Below are positions 34,794 through 43,879 of a stretch of DNA of 64,000 nucleotides, one piece after another (positions within the stretch are counted from its first letter, which is position 1; each line of letters starts with the position of its first letter). A model generated the notes under the pieces. It was not told where the DNA came from, ran no database searches, and saw nothing but the letters and a program-made list of their open reading frames with translations. The stretch lies in the NCBI GenBank assembly GCA_902623585.1, contig CACNUO010000002.1:1-64000 (forward strand). Direction: 5' to 3'. The position numbers and the translations under genes were made by a program. Source of the stretch: an uncultured Alphaproteobacteria bacterium (GTDB lineage Bacteria > Pseudomonadota > Alphaproteobacteria > HIMB59 > GCA-002718135).

Positions 34794-35774
34794 ATGAGTA
34801 AAAATTTTAGTCTTAGAAGTTTATTAGTAAGACCAGAAGTAGCAACCTTCTTAATGTTCCTAGCAATAATGATTGGATTTTATATTGCTAATGAAAGATT
34901 TTTAGATGCAAGAAATATAAGAATAGTTATGGGTATTACACCCGAATATATTATTGTTGCTATTGGCATCGCAATATTAATGATCTCAGGTGAATTTGAT
35001 TTATCTGTAGGCTCTGTTTTTGCATTAGTCCCAATGACTATTGTACAAATGGTGCATCAAGGGATACCACCTTGGTTCGCTATTTTTCTAGGATTAATGA
35101 TTGGTATTATTGTTGGTTTTGTTAATGGATTTATTACCTTAAGATTTGGAATCCCTTCTTTCATCGCAACTCTTGGAATGCTCTATATTGCTAGAAGTCT
35201 TACAACTGTAGCTACTGCAGGATTTCCACCACCATTTCCTCATATTTTACCAAATGAGTTATTCGTTTATCAATTTGAGTTATTTAGAGCGTCCTTGTAC
35301 TGGGCTCTTTTAGTTGCCGTGGTTTTAGGTGTTATGCTTCACAGAAGTAATGTTGGTAACTGGATCTATGCAACTGGCGGAGATCAAAACGCAGCATCTT
35401 CAATGGGAATAAAGACTGGAAACGTTAAAATGTTTTGTTTCATCTTATGCGGTTTCTTAGCTGGCTTTGCTGGAATGATTCAAACATTTAGATTGGAAGC
35501 ACCATTACCATCTCAAGGATACTTATTAGAACTAGAGTCAATTGCTGCAGCAGTTATTGGCGGTGTCAGTTTATTTGGAGGTATCGGAACAGTTTTTGGT
35601 GCCGTTATTGGCGCAATACTAATTAGGTTTTTAGAAAGTGGAATCATTATGGCTAGAATAGATGCGGAATGGTTTAGAGCAGGTTTAGGTTCTTTAATTA
35701 TCATAGCCGTAGTGTTTAATACTTATATAAGTAGAAGAGCGACACGAATTGGTCAAAACAAGGCAAAGGATTAA
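34794..35774 (+). CDS. Sugar ABC transporter permease, CUT2
   Basis: This 326-residue multi-helix inner-membrane protein is of the BPD_transp_2 family. Hallmarks are MISGEFDLSVGSVFAL near residue 65, the NQNAASSMGI-like cytoplasmic loop (GGDQNAASSMGIKTG) and AAAVIGGVSLFGGIGTVFGA near the C-terminus. It begins 13 bp after the T-tract of the preceding hairpin and is followed 2 bp later by its ATPase gene. The substrate is a monosaccharide or cyclitol by family. Confidence 0.9.
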   Translation: MSKNFSLRSLLVRPEVATFLMFLAIMIGFYIANERFLDARNIRIVMGITPEYIIVAIGIAILMISGEFDLSVGSVFALVPMTIVQMVHQGIPPWFAIFLGLMIGIIVGFVNGFITLRFGIPSFIATLGMLYIARSLTTVATAGFPPPFPHILPNELFVYQFELFRASLYWALLVAVVLGVMLHRSNVGNWIYATGGDQNAASSMGIKTGNVKMFCFILCGFLAGFAGMIQTFRLEAPLPSQGYLLELESIAAAVIGGVSLFGGIGTVFGAVIGAILIRFLESGIIMARIDAEWFRAGLGSLIIIAVVFNTYISRRATRIGQNKAKD

Positions 35775-35776
35775 AG

Positions 35777-36514
35777 ATGGAAGATATAATAGTTTGTGAG
35801 GGTCTAAACAAATACTATTCAGGAGTTCATGCTTTAAAAGATTTAAGCTTAAAGATAAAAAAAGACTCTGTTGTTGGTCTTATTGGAGACAATGGTGCTG
35901 GTAAATCAACATTAATTAAAATCTTATCTGGCGCACATCAACCTGATTCAGGTCATATATATTTTGAAGGTAATAAGGTTAAATTTAAATCTACAAAAGA
36001 AGCAATGAATTTAGGTATTGAAACAATTTATCAGTATTCGGCTTTGATCCCTGAAATGTCTATTGCAAGAAATATTTTTATTGGACGTGAACAAACTCAA
36101 TATAATGTTGGCAATTTTGGTTTAATGAAAACTAAAACCATGCAGGACGATGCGATGAAAGCATTAACAGATGTTGAACTGCATCTTCGATCTCCAGATA
36201 CACCAGTTAACCAATTGTCTGGAGGAGAAAGACAAGGTGTTGTGATTGCAAGAGCAATGTATTTTAAATCAAAAGTTTTAATATTAGACGAACCAACAAA
36301 CCACTTATCAGTAAAAGAAACAAATAAAGTACTAAGGTTTGTAGAAGGATTAAAAAGCCAAGGCGTGACATCAATATTTATTACTCACAACTTGAGTCAT
36401 GTATATCCAATTGCTGATCATTTATGTGTAATGGCAAGAGGTGAAAAAATTGCTGATTTGGATAAAAAAGACACAACAATAGATCATCTAACTGATTTAT
36501 TAGTGAATGGATAA
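35777..36514 (+). CDS. Sugar ABC transporter ATPase, single-domain CUT2
   Basis: This 245-residue ATPase has Walker A GDNGAGKSTLIK. A Q-loop in IYQYSALIPE follows, then the signature LSGGERQGVVIARA, Walker B VLILDEPTNHL and switch His in FITHNLSHVY. Like the first CUT2 ATPase it is single-domain. Its ATG is 2 bp after the permease stop, with AAAG just before it. A PhyH dioxygenase gene follows after 14 bp, suggesting the operon continues into oxidative genes. Confidence 0.88.
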   Translation: MEDIIVCEGLNKYYSGVHALKDLSLKIKKDSVVGLIGDNGAGKSTLIKILSGAHQPDSGHIYFEGNKVKFKSTKEAMNLGIETIYQYSALIPEMSIARNIFIGREQTQYNVGNFGLMKTKTMQDDAMKALTDVELHLRSPDTPVNQLSGGERQGVVIARAMYFKSKVLILDEPTNHLSVKETNKVLRFVEGLKSQGVTSIFITHNLSHVYPIADHLCVMARGEKIADLDKKDTTIDHLTDLLVNG

Positions 36515-36518
36515 TTTT

Positions 36519-36524
36519 GGGAGG
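36519..36524 (+). promoter_or_regulatory. Strong ribosome binding site deciding the PhyH start
   Basis: GGGAGG ends four bases before the ATG at 36529. It lies within the four-codon extension implied by a TTG at 36517, so the ATG is the likely start. Confidence 0.7.
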
Positions 36525-36528
36525 AATT

Positions 36529-37464
36529 ATGATTAGTGATGCGCAAATAAAACAATATAACGAAGAAGGTTATACGATCGTTGAAAATGTTTTTAGTATG
36601 GATGATTTAAATCCAATATTAAATGAATTTGAAGAAATTGTTGATGATTTTGCAGAAAAAGCTTTTCAAGCTGGAAAAATTACAAACAAACATGATGATA
36701 AAGATGTCTTTAAAAGACTAGCTGCTCTCGAAAGAGATTTTAAAGGTTCTTCTGTATTAATACATCATAGAGGGGAATTAAAACCAGCTCTTGCAAATCT
36801 TTGGGGATCAAAAAAACTTTTAGATATGGTTGAAAATTGGGTTGGCAAAGATATTTCTGGTCATCCAGTTTGGAATATTAGATCTAAAACACCTCAGACA
36901 GCTAGGATGACAGTTCCATGGCACCAAGACTCTGCTTATTTAAAAGATGGAGCAGAAAAAACCACTCAGCCTGCTGCGTGGATTCCATTTCTAGATGTAA
37001 ATAAAAATAATGGATGCATGCAAGTTGTTCCTGGAGGACATAGACCTGAAAGAGTTTTGAATCATAAATTAGAAAAGAAAGATGGTTCAGTAAAAGATTC
37101 TTGGTATTTATTTATTGAAGACAAAGATATTCCAGAGGAGAAAGTCGTTACTTGTGAAATGAAGGCTGGCTCAGTTCTATTTTTACATCAATTAGTTCCT
37201 CATCGATCACTTGAAAATTTATCTGAGGATGTAAGGTGGAGCGTTGACTTAAGATTTCAAAATCCAAAAGATGAAGCTGGTTTTCACACTGGTTTGGTTG
37301 ATCCAATCATAATGAGAAAATCAGAAGACCCAAGTTATACAGCTGATTGGGACTCTTGGTTTAAAGGTTATGAAGAACAACACACTAAATTTAGAGGGAC
37401 TTCAAAAAAAGACCAATTTGACTCCACAGTTGATGGGTCATGGTTAGATCGTTGGGATAATTAA
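36529..37464 (+). CDS. Phytanoyl-CoA dioxygenase (PhyH) family 2-oxoglutarate/Fe(II) oxygenase
   Basis: From the ATG at 36529 the protein has 311 residues. The 2-His-1-carboxylate iron site is visible as HQD in VPWHQDSAYLKDG (about residue 132) and a distal His in HQLVPHRSLENLS, followed by an Arg in SVDLRFQ that would hold 2-oxoglutarate. PhyH proteins hydroxylate diverse small molecules; the substrate here is unknown. It lies just after a CUT2 ATPase and just before a desaturase-like gene, and has a strong GGGAGG site, implying high expression. Confidence 0.85.
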   Translation: MISDAQIKQYNEEGYTIVENVFSMDDLNPILNEFEEIVDDFAEKAFQAGKITNKHDDKDVFKRLAALERDFKGSSVLIHHRGELKPALANLWGSKKLLDMVENWVGKDISGHPVWNIRSKTPQTARMTVPWHQDSAYLKDGAEKTTQPAAWIPFLDVNKNNGCMQVVPGGHRPERVLNHKLEKKDGSVKDSWYLFIEDKDIPEEKVVTCEMKAGSVLFLHQLVPHRSLENLSEDVRWSVDLRFQNPKDEAGFHTGLVDPIIMRKSEDPSYTADWDSWFKGYEEQHTKFRGTSKKDQFDSTVDGSWLDRWDN

Positions 37465-37478
37465 TTTAATTATCAAGC

Positions 37479-38462
37479 ATGGAAGTTAATCTCGATGATT
37501 GGTACAGACCAGAAGTCGACAGAAAAAAATTAAAAGCCTTAAGTAAAAGAAGAGATCTACCTGGACTAATCCATTTCTTCTTTTATTTTTTATCTTTATT
37601 TATTTCAGGATATTTAGCATACATTACTTTAGGTACGTGGTGGACATATCTATTCTTTTTTATTTATGGTACGATTTATGCGTTCAGTGTAGCGAACTGG
37701 CATGAAACTGTTCATCGAACTGCATTCAAGACTCGTTGGATAAATGAATTTTTTTATCATATCAGTTCTTTCATGTGTGACTTTGAAGGTTTTAGATGGC
37801 GTTGGAGCCATACTTTCCATCATTCAAAGACATTACAAACAGAAGATGATTATGATCACGAAATACAAGTATCAAGACCGATAGAATTATTTGCATTCTT
37901 TTTGAATTTTATACCTCTTACAGATTTATTATACCCACATAAATTAATTAAGTTTGAAGTTCTAAAACATGCTTTTGGAAAATTCACTCCAGTTATTGAT
38001 ATAACAGCGCCTAAAGAAGAAAAGAAAAAAATTCTTTGGAACTCAAGATTATATGTTTTTATTTGGTTAACAGTTATTGCATATTCTTTTTACTTAGGTT
38101 CTTTCTTACCAATAATTTATATTATTTTACCAACTTATATTGGGAAGCCAATTTGGTTTGCCGTAAATGTGACTCAACACCTAGCTGCTAAAGTTGACAC
38201 AAAAGATCACCGCTTAAGCACTTACTCTGTTAGAATAAATCCAATATTAAGTTTTTTATATTGGCATATGGAATATCATTTAGAGCATCATATGTTTCCT
38301 ATGGTGCCTTCATACAATTTAAAAAAATTACGAAAAGAAATTGATAAAGAATTACCACAACCGTTCACGAGTCTTTTTGATTTTTATAAAAAAGTTTTGC
38401 CAGCTGTTATATCTTTGGCTACTGATCAAAATAAATATTATAAAGTTAAATTAAATAATTAA
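37479..38462 (+). CDS. Membrane fatty acid desaturase/hydroxylase family protein
   Basis: This 327-residue integral membrane di-iron enzyme shows the three histidine boxes. They are WHETVHRTA (HxxxH) near residue 75, HTFHHSKT (HxxHH) near 110, and HLEHHMFPMVP (HxxHH) near 268, with hydrophobic helices between them. The family desaturates or hydroxylates lipids, hydrocarbons or carotenoids using O2. It follows the PhyH gene by 14 bp, so two oxygen-dependent enzymes end the CUT2 operon. A link to the transported sugar is not obvious, and the substrate is not predictable. Confidence 0.85.
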   Translation: MEVNLDDWYRPEVDRKKLKALSKRRDLPGLIHFFFYFLSLFISGYLAYITLGTWWTYLFFFIYGTIYAFSVANWHETVHRTAFKTRWINEFFYHISSFMCDFEGFRWRWSHTFHHSKTLQTEDDYDHEIQVSRPIELFAFFLNFIPLTDLLYPHKLIKFEVLKHAFGKFTPVIDITAPKEEKKKILWNSRLYVFIWLTVIAYSFYLGSFLPIIYIILPTYIGKPIWFAVNVTQHLAAKVDTKDHRLSTYSVRINPILSFLYWHMEYHLEHHMFPMVPSYNLKKLRKEIDKELPQPFTSLFDFYKKVLPAVISLATDQNKYYKVKLNN

Positions 38463-38463
38463 A

Positions 38464-38889
38464 CTACCAAGAACCAGAATTTTCCATAGACTTCCATGGT
38501 TCTTGTTCAGGTAAAGATTCCCCTTCTTGTAAGATCTCAATGGAAATTCCATCGGGAGAGCGAACAAAAGCCATATGTCCATCACGAGGTGGTCTATTAA
38601 TTGTGACGCCGTTGTTCATTAATTTTTCACACACTTCATAAATATTGTTAACACTGTAAGCTAGATGACCAAAGTTTCTTCCTCCAGTATATTTTTCCGG
38701 ATCCCAATTATATGTTAGTTCAAGAAGACCTGTTCTTTCATCGCTATTTTCAGCAGCTAAAAATATTAGGGTAAAACGACCTTTTTCATTGTCAACTCGT
38801 CGCACCTCTTTTAATCCAAGTTTGTTACAGTAAAAATCTAGAGAAGTATCAATGTTCTCAACCCTCACCATTGTGTGTAAATATTTCAT
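38464..38889 (-). CDS. gloA: Lactoylglutathione lyase (glyoxalase I)
   Basis: This 141-residue vicinal-oxygen-chelate protein shows metal ligands in the expected order. They are His in YLHTMVRV, Glu in GLLELTYNWD, His in NFGHLAYSV and Glu in GISIEILQ. SLDFYCNKLGLKEVRR is the GloA signature. It isomerises the methylglyoxal-glutathione adduct to S-lactoylglutathione, which the GloB fragment at the left edge of the window would hydrolyse. It converges with the desaturase gene, leaving 1 bp between stops. Methylglyoxal arises from sugar catabolism, consistent with the surroundings. Confidence 0.9.
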   Translation of the reverse strand: MKYLHTMVRVENIDTSLDFYCNKLGLKEVRRVDNEKGRFTLIFLAAENSDERTGLLELTYNWDPEKYTGGRNFGHLAYSVNNIYEVCEKLMNNGVTINRPPRDGHMAFVRSPDGISIEILQEGESLPEQEPWKSMENSGSW

Positions 38890-38931
38890 AAAAACTAATA
38901 AATATTAACACAATTTTAAATTTATTTTCAA

Positions 38932-38959
38932 TTGTTATTTTGCTTAATTCACGTAAAAT
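38932..38959 (+). promoter_or_regulatory. Candidate sigma-70-type promoter for the Tat binding-protein operon
   Basis: TTGTTA (38932-38937) and TAAAAT (38954-38959) are separated by 16 bp, in the gap between divergent gloA and the binding-protein gene. Transcription would begin about 17 nt before the ATG, just upstream of the GGGAGG at 38972-38977. In DNA this AT-rich such matches occur by chance. Confidence 0.35.
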
Positions 38960-38982
38960 AAAATTCAAATAGGGAGGAATTA

Positions 38983-40515
38983 ATGAAGAAGAAAAAAGAA
39001 TTAAAAATCTCTAGACGTACAGTAATGAAGGGTGCTCTTGCTGCTGGTGCAATGATGTCAGCAGGATCTATTCCTTCAAAACTATTTGCTGGAGAATTTA
39101 ATATTCCTGATCCACTAAAACCATTACCAACAACAGGTGGTAATATGAGATGGATTGATAGTGGTGACATGAAAGGTGTCTTTTGGAAAAAACTTTTTCC
39201 AGAATATGCAGCTTCAAGAGGTATCACTATTGAATATGATGGTTTGCCATGGAAAGAAATAAATAAAATTGTTCCAATAGCTATAAGAAATGGAACTGTT
39301 CATGATGTATTCCAATTACCTTTAGGAATGGATCCAGGTGTTGCTGTATCTGAAGGTTGGGTTCAACCTTGGGATGATTATATTGAAAACCTAGATGAAT
39401 GGTTAGCAAATTTCCCTGCTGGAGTTTATTTACCTGGTGTCAACCAATTCAATGGAAAGACATATGGTTTATGCTTAACAGCTAACAAAAGAACAGGAAC
39501 TTGTCTTCTCTATAGTGAAAAATATATGAGTGAGGCTGGATATGATCCTCAAGCTGGTCGTATGACATATTCTGAAATCAGAGATGCTGCAAAAAAAATT
39601 ACTAAAAGAGGTAATGGTCAGTATTATGGTTGGATTATTGGTGGAAACCAAGTTAATCGATGGGAAGATGTTGTTCACACTTTTGGTCAAGTAGCTGGAG
39701 CACATGGAGGAAGAGGTGGCTTTACAAATAGACACATTAATTTCCAAAATGGTAAATTCCAAATTGCTTCTGATCAATATATGGAAGCAGTTGAATTACT
39801 TCTTCAATTAAAATCTGATGGAAGTGCTTTCCCTGGTGTCATGAGTATGAACGCTCCTCAAGCTAGAGCTCTTATGCCTCAAGGTGCAGCAGGAATGATA
39901 TTCCAAGGTCCTTGGTGTATTGGAGTTTGGGGTAGAGATGCTCCGGAGTGGAAATACGGTATTGCTAGTGAGCCTGTTCCAGATGGAAAAAAAGCTCAAC
40001 CACTTTATATTGCAGAGGGTGGGTCAAATACGCTTTGGTTAAGTGCTAATAGTACAATGGGACCATTTGCTGGTGACCTAATTAGATTCATGGGAACTGA
40101 GCAAGGTCAAATTTATTGGGCACAAACTGTTGGTGCAGCAGATCCTGCTGTTAATCCAGAAGCAGTTGCAAAAGCTGGTTTGACTGGACCATCAGCTCAA
40201 GCACTTGCAATGTTTGCTGAAAATCTACTTGTTGGACCAAATCCAATAGTTAGAAATAAAGATGTAGGTGTTGTAGCTGCTAAGTCTAGAGTTCCAGACC
40301 CATCTTTAGCTTTAGTTATTCAAGGGCTATATACTGGACAACTTAAAGGTGTCGAAGCACAGCTTAAAGATTGTAATCAGAGATATGAAGATGCGCTTGA
40401 TCAAGCAGTTGAAGCAGCAAGAGCAGATGGTGCTAACGTTACTCGTGATGATTGGGTGTTCCCAAATTGGGATATCAACTCCAATTATGGCGCGTCAAAA
40501 TATAGCGAACTTTAA
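38983..40515 (+). CDS. Tat-exported carbohydrate ABC transporter binding protein (family 1)
   Basis: This 510-residue solute-binding protein has a twin-arginine signal. ISRRTVMKGALAAGAMMSAG lies at about residues 10-29, with cleavage near KLFAGEF. The mature part has family 1 features such as YAASRGITIEYDGLPWKEI, WVQPWDDYIENL and GAAGMIFQGPW. At 510 residues it is longer than usual family 1 proteins. Export in folded form may reflect a metal or a folding need. GGGAGG lies five bases before the ATG. Two permeases and four sulfatases follow, so a sulfated carbohydrate is a reasonable ligand, by inference. Confidence 0.9.
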   Translation: MKKKKELKISRRTVMKGALAAGAMMSAGSIPSKLFAGEFNIPDPLKPLPTTGGNMRWIDSGDMKGVFWKKLFPEYAASRGITIEYDGLPWKEINKIVPIAIRNGTVHDVFQLPLGMDPGVAVSEGWVQPWDDYIENLDEWLANFPAGVYLPGVNQFNGKTYGLCLTANKRTGTCLLYSEKYMSEAGYDPQAGRMTYSEIRDAAKKITKRGNGQYYGWIIGGNQVNRWEDVVHTFGQVAGAHGGRGGFTNRHINFQNGKFQIASDQYMEAVELLLQLKSDGSAFPGVMSMNAPQARALMPQGAAGMIFQGPWCIGVWGRDAPEWKYGIASEPVPDGKKAQPLYIAEGGSNTLWLSANSTMGPFAGDLIRFMGTEQGQIYWAQTVGAADPAVNPEAVAKAGLTGPSAQALAMFAENLLVGPNPIVRNKDVGVVAAKSRVPDPSLALVIQGLYTGQLKGVEAQLKDCNQRYEDALDQAVEAARADGANVTRDDWVFPNWDINSNYGASKYSEL

Positions 40516-40530
40516 TACAAATTAACTAAA

Positions 40531-40553
40531 GGCGAGTTTATACTCGCCTTTTT
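40531..40553 (+). terminator. Hairpin with T-tract between binding protein and permease genes
   Basis: GGCGAG (40531-40536) pairs with CTCGCC (40543-40548) around TTTATA, followed by five T residues. Only 3 bp separate it from the permease ATG at 40557, so it probably causes partial termination within the operon or protects the 3' end of the binding-protein message. Confidence 0.8.
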
Positions 40554-40556
40554 ATC

Positions 40557-41471
40557 ATGAATAAAAAATCTTTATCCAAACAGATATACGATGCGAGATG
40601 GTGTTATGTATTTGTTCTACCATGTTTAATTTTAACAGGAATGTTTGTCATTTATCCTATTGGAATGTCTTGGTATTTTTCTTTATTAGATTGGAGTGGT
40701 TTTACAAAAGAAGCAAAATTTATTGGCCTTCAAAATTATTATGAAGCTGTCAATGATGAATTCTTTTGGGATGCATTCATTCGTTCTTTTATTTTTATGT
40801 TTGGAACAGTTCCAGTAAAAATTGTTTTAGGATTTATAATTGCAGTATTTTTAAATAATCAAGTTTTGAAACTTGCTCCTTTCTTTCGTACTGTAATCTT
40901 TATGCCTGTAGTTACTGCAATTGCTATCATTGGTATTGTAATGACTTTTGTATTTAGCCCTTTTAATGGACCTGCTAATAAATTTTTAATGTCTACTAAT
41001 TTAACTTCTGCTCCAATTGATTTTCTTGGAAACCCAGATACGGTGCTTCCAACTGTAATGGGAGTATATGTTTGGAAATGGCTAGGGATAACTATGATGT
41101 ATTGGCTTGCCGCTTTACAAACAGTCCCACAAGATGTTTACGATGCTGCAAAAATTGATGGTGCTGAAGGATATAGATTATGGATCCATATTATTTTACC
41201 AATTGTACTACCTTTTGCTATTGTCATTATTCTTGTGGAGGCAGTTGGAGCACTAAATGTTTTTCCTTTAATTGAAACTATGACTGCTGGAGGACCATTC
41301 TTTAGTAGTGAAGTTATGGAAATATATATTTTTAGAACAGCTTTTGTAACTGACTCTGGCACAATGCCTAGGCTTGGATACGCTTGTGCTGCAGGAGTAT
41401 TTTGGGGTGTTGCAGTTTTATTTATTACAGTACTTCAGGGATTATGGATGAGGAGAACTCGAAGAATATGA
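40557..41471 (+). CDS. Carbohydrate ABC transporter permease, CUT1 (MalF-like)
   Basis: This 304-residue inner-membrane protein has six predicted helices. The EAA loop lies in VPQDVYDAAKIDGAEGYRLW near residue 195, the site that contacts the ATPase, and NVFPLIETMTAGGPFFSSEV near the C-terminus is typical. It pairs with the following permease. The ATG lies 3 bp after a hairpin T-tract, with almost no room for a ribosome binding site. Its stop overlaps the next start as ATGA. No ATPase gene accompanies the pair. Confidence 0.9.
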   Translation: MNKKSLSKQIYDARWCYVFVLPCLILTGMFVIYPIGMSWYFSLLDWSGFTKEAKFIGLQNYYEAVNDEFFWDAFIRSFIFMFGTVPVKIVLGFIIAVFLNNQVLKLAPFFRTVIFMPVVTAIAIIGIVMTFVFSPFNGPANKFLMSTNLTSAPIDFLGNPDTVLPTVMGVYVWKWLGITMMYWLAALQTVPQDVYDAAKIDGAEGYRLWIHIILPIVLPFAIVIILVEAVGALNVFPLIETMTAGGPFFSSEVMEIYIFRTAFVTDSGTMPRLGYACAAGVFWGVAVLFITVLQGLWMRRTRRI

Positions 41472-42319
41472 GCAGATACTTAAATTTTATTGCTGAAAAA
41501 AACCAAGTTAAATATTTAATTATAACTATAGCTTTTATTATTTTCTCTTTCTTTTGGATCTATCCATTACTGTGGGTACTTTCAGCCTCTTTCAAAACTG
41601 ATTTTGAAATTTGGGGAGGCTTAGGTTTAATCCCTGACCGGCTTGTTTGGGAAAATTTTGAAAGAGCATGGTTTGGTGCAAATATGGGTAGGTATTTTTT
41701 TAACACCCTTATTATCACAGTTGTTTCGGTAATTATAGTTGTCGTAACAACTGGTATGTTTGGTTACGTAATTGGAAGATATTCTTTTCCAGGAAAAAAA
41801 ATACTTATAGGAATTTTAATTAGTACAATTTTTATTCCTCAAGGTTACACAATTATTCCTGTTTTTGATTTATTAAATAATTTAAATATTTCTAAAAACT
41901 TAATTGGACTAACACTCGCAACAGCAGGACACACTCCAGTAATTTATATTTTATTGTTTGCAGGATATTTTTCGAGAGTTCCTGTAGAGCTTGAAGAAGC
42001 AGCTAAAATGGATGGAGCGGGCTTTGTTCGAACATTTATTTCAATCATGTTACCTTTAACAAAACCAGTAGTAGCTACAGTTTCTATTCTACAAGTTTTG
42101 CATGCATGGAATGACTTCTTGTTACCAGTTGTCATCACATTAGGTAATCCTGATATACGAACACTATCCGTAGGCGTGTACGCTTTTAAAGGTGAGTACT
42201 TTGTCGATTGGTCTGGTATGGCAGCTGCATCTGTTATAACTATTTTGCCTATAATTATTTTATTTTTGTTTATGCAAAAATATTTTGTTGAAGGTGTTCA
42301 AGGAGCTGTAAAAGGGTAA
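41468..42319 (+). CDS. Carbohydrate ABC transporter permease, CUT1 (MalG-like)
   Basis: From the ATG in the ATGA overlap the protein has 283 residues; earlier ATGs at 41384 and 41444 would run deep into the upstream permease gene. It has six helices, an EAA loop in RVPVELEEAAKMDGAGFVRT, and a C-terminal MQKYFVEGVQGAVKG, the usual MalG ending. It forms the channel with the upstream permease. The first sulfatase begins 2 bp after its stop, which ties transport and desulfation into one transcript. Confidence 0.9.
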   Translation: MSRYLNFIAEKNQVKYLIITIAFIIFSFFWIYPLLWVLSASFKTDFEIWGGLGLIPDRLVWENFERAWFGANMGRYFFNTLIITVVSVIIVVVTTGMFGYVIGRYSFPGKKILIGILISTIFIPQGYTIIPVFDLLNNLNISKNLIGLTLATAGHTPVIYILLFAGYFSRVPVELEEAAKMDGAGFVRTFISIMLPLTKPVVATVSILQVLHAWNDFLLPVVITLGNPDIRTLSVGVYAFKGEYFVDWSGMAAASVITILPIIILFLFMQKYFVEGVQGAVKG

Positions 42320-42321
42320 AT

Positions 42322-43863
42322 ATGAAAAGGCCAAATATTTTATTAATTACTTCCGATCAACAGCATCATGATACTATTGGAAAATTTAATTCAAAAATAC
42401 AAACACCGTATTTAGATAAGCTTTGTGATGAGGGTATGAATTTTACAAGAGCTTATTGTCCATCACCAGTTTGCACGCCGTCAAGAGCAAGTATTATTAC
42501 TGGACAATATCCGTCTTCTCATGGAGCTTGGACAATTGGAGTTAAATTAGATGAAGAAGTAGAAACTATTGGAGAACTTTTATACAAAAATGGTTACTCT
42601 ACTGGTTTAATTGGTAAAGCACATTTCCAGCCATTAACTTCAGTTCCAGGTCAGGAATCTATAGAAGGACAACCAACTTTAAGAGATTTAGAATTTTGGA
42701 AAAATTTTAAAGGACCTTGGTATGGCTTTGAACATATTGAGCTAGCACGTAATCATGCAGATGAAAGTCATGTAGGTCAACATTATGCAATTTGGATGGA
42801 ACAAAACGGTCTTAGTGATTGGAAAGAATATTTTCAACCAGTGCCTGGTGAAACTTCTAAATATGCTCCTCCAATTGCTCGCGAATATGACTACTGGGCA
42901 AGACCGGATAGGGTTTGGAAGTTAGATGAAAAACATCACTACACAAATTGGACAGCTGAAAGATCAATTGAATTTTTAGATCAACAAAAAGATGACAAGC
43001 CATTTTTTCTTTGGACAAGCTTTCAGGATCCACATCCACCATACGTATTAAGTGAACCATGGGCATCAATGTATAATCCAGAAGACATGTCACCTGGAAC
43101 GTTAAAAGAAGGTGAACACGAATTAAATCCACCACATTTTGGAAAAACACAAACGACAAATCCTGATTTTGACAATTGGCATTCACCATTTAACGCTCAT
43201 GGTTGCATGAGTCATCTGTATCCTATGGAAGAATTAAAAAAAGACATGGCAATTTATTATGGCATGGTTAGTTTTATGGATAAGAATATTGGAAAAATAA
43301 TTAATAAGTTAGATCAAATGGGTGAACTTGATAATACCATAATTATTTTTACTACTGATCATGGTCACTTTATAGGACAGCATGGTTTAATTGCTAAAGG
43401 ACCATTCCACTATGAAGATATGCTCCGTTTACCATTTATTGTTAGATGGCCAGATAAAGTTCCTCAAAATTCATCATCTTCATCTTTATTGAGTTTAGTT
43501 GATCTTGCGCCAACATTTTTAAAAGTCGCGGGCATTGATATACCAACCCAAATGCAAGGAGTGGATCAAACGGATGTATTTTATGGCAACAAGGAAAGTA
43601 TCCGTTCACATATATTTGTTGAAAACAGACATAATCCAAGAATGCCTCATTTAAAAACTTATATTAATGATAATTATAAAATTTCTATTTACCGAGAAGC
43701 TAACTATGGTGAACTTTTTGATTTAGAAAATGATCCAAACGAATATAATAATTTATGGGATAATACGAACGCACAAACATTAAAAAAAGATTTATTATTC
43801 AAGTTTGCGCAAGCCACGTTAAAAGATGAAACATCAAAAATGAAAAGAGTTTCAGGCGCTTAA
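42322..43863 (+). CDS. Cytoplasmic sulfatase (formylglycine-dependent)
   Basis: This 513-residue member of the type I sulfatase/alkaline phosphatase superfamily starts directly with the metal-binding NILLITSDQQ, with no signal peptide. The nucleophile is Cys51 in CTPSRAS followed by TGQYPSSHG, the standard C-T-P-S-R signature for formylglycine conversion. A second metal cluster appears in FTTDHGHFIGQHG, and KPFFLWTSFQDPHPPY precedes it. It would remove sulfate from an imported substrate inside the cell. The start is 2 bp after the permease stop, and AAAGGATAAAG precedes the next sulfatase. A phosphonate monoester hydrolase is a less likely alternative. Confidence 0.87.
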   Translation: MKRPNILLITSDQQHHDTIGKFNSKIQTPYLDKLCDEGMNFTRAYCPSPVCTPSRASIITGQYPSSHGAWTIGVKLDEEVETIGELLYKNGYSTGLIGKAHFQPLTSVPGQESIEGQPTLRDLEFWKNFKGPWYGFEHIELARNHADESHVGQHYAIWMEQNGLSDWKEYFQPVPGETSKYAPPIAREYDYWARPDRVWKLDEKHHYTNWTAERSIEFLDQQKDDKPFFLWTSFQDPHPPYVLSEPWASMYNPEDMSPGTLKEGEHELNPPHFGKTQTTNPDFDNWHSPFNAHGCMSHLYPMEELKKDMAIYYGMVSFMDKNIGKIINKLDQMGELDNTIIIFTTDHGHFIGQHGLIAKGPFHYEDMLRLPFIVRWPDKVPQNSSSSSLLSLVDLAPTFLKVAGIDIPTQMQGVDQTDVFYGNKESIRSHIFVENRHNPRMPHLKTYINDNYKISIYREANYGELFDLENDPNEYNNLWDNTNAQTLKKDLLFKFAQATLKDETSKMKRVSGA

Positions 43864-43879
43864 TTAAGAAAGGATAAAG

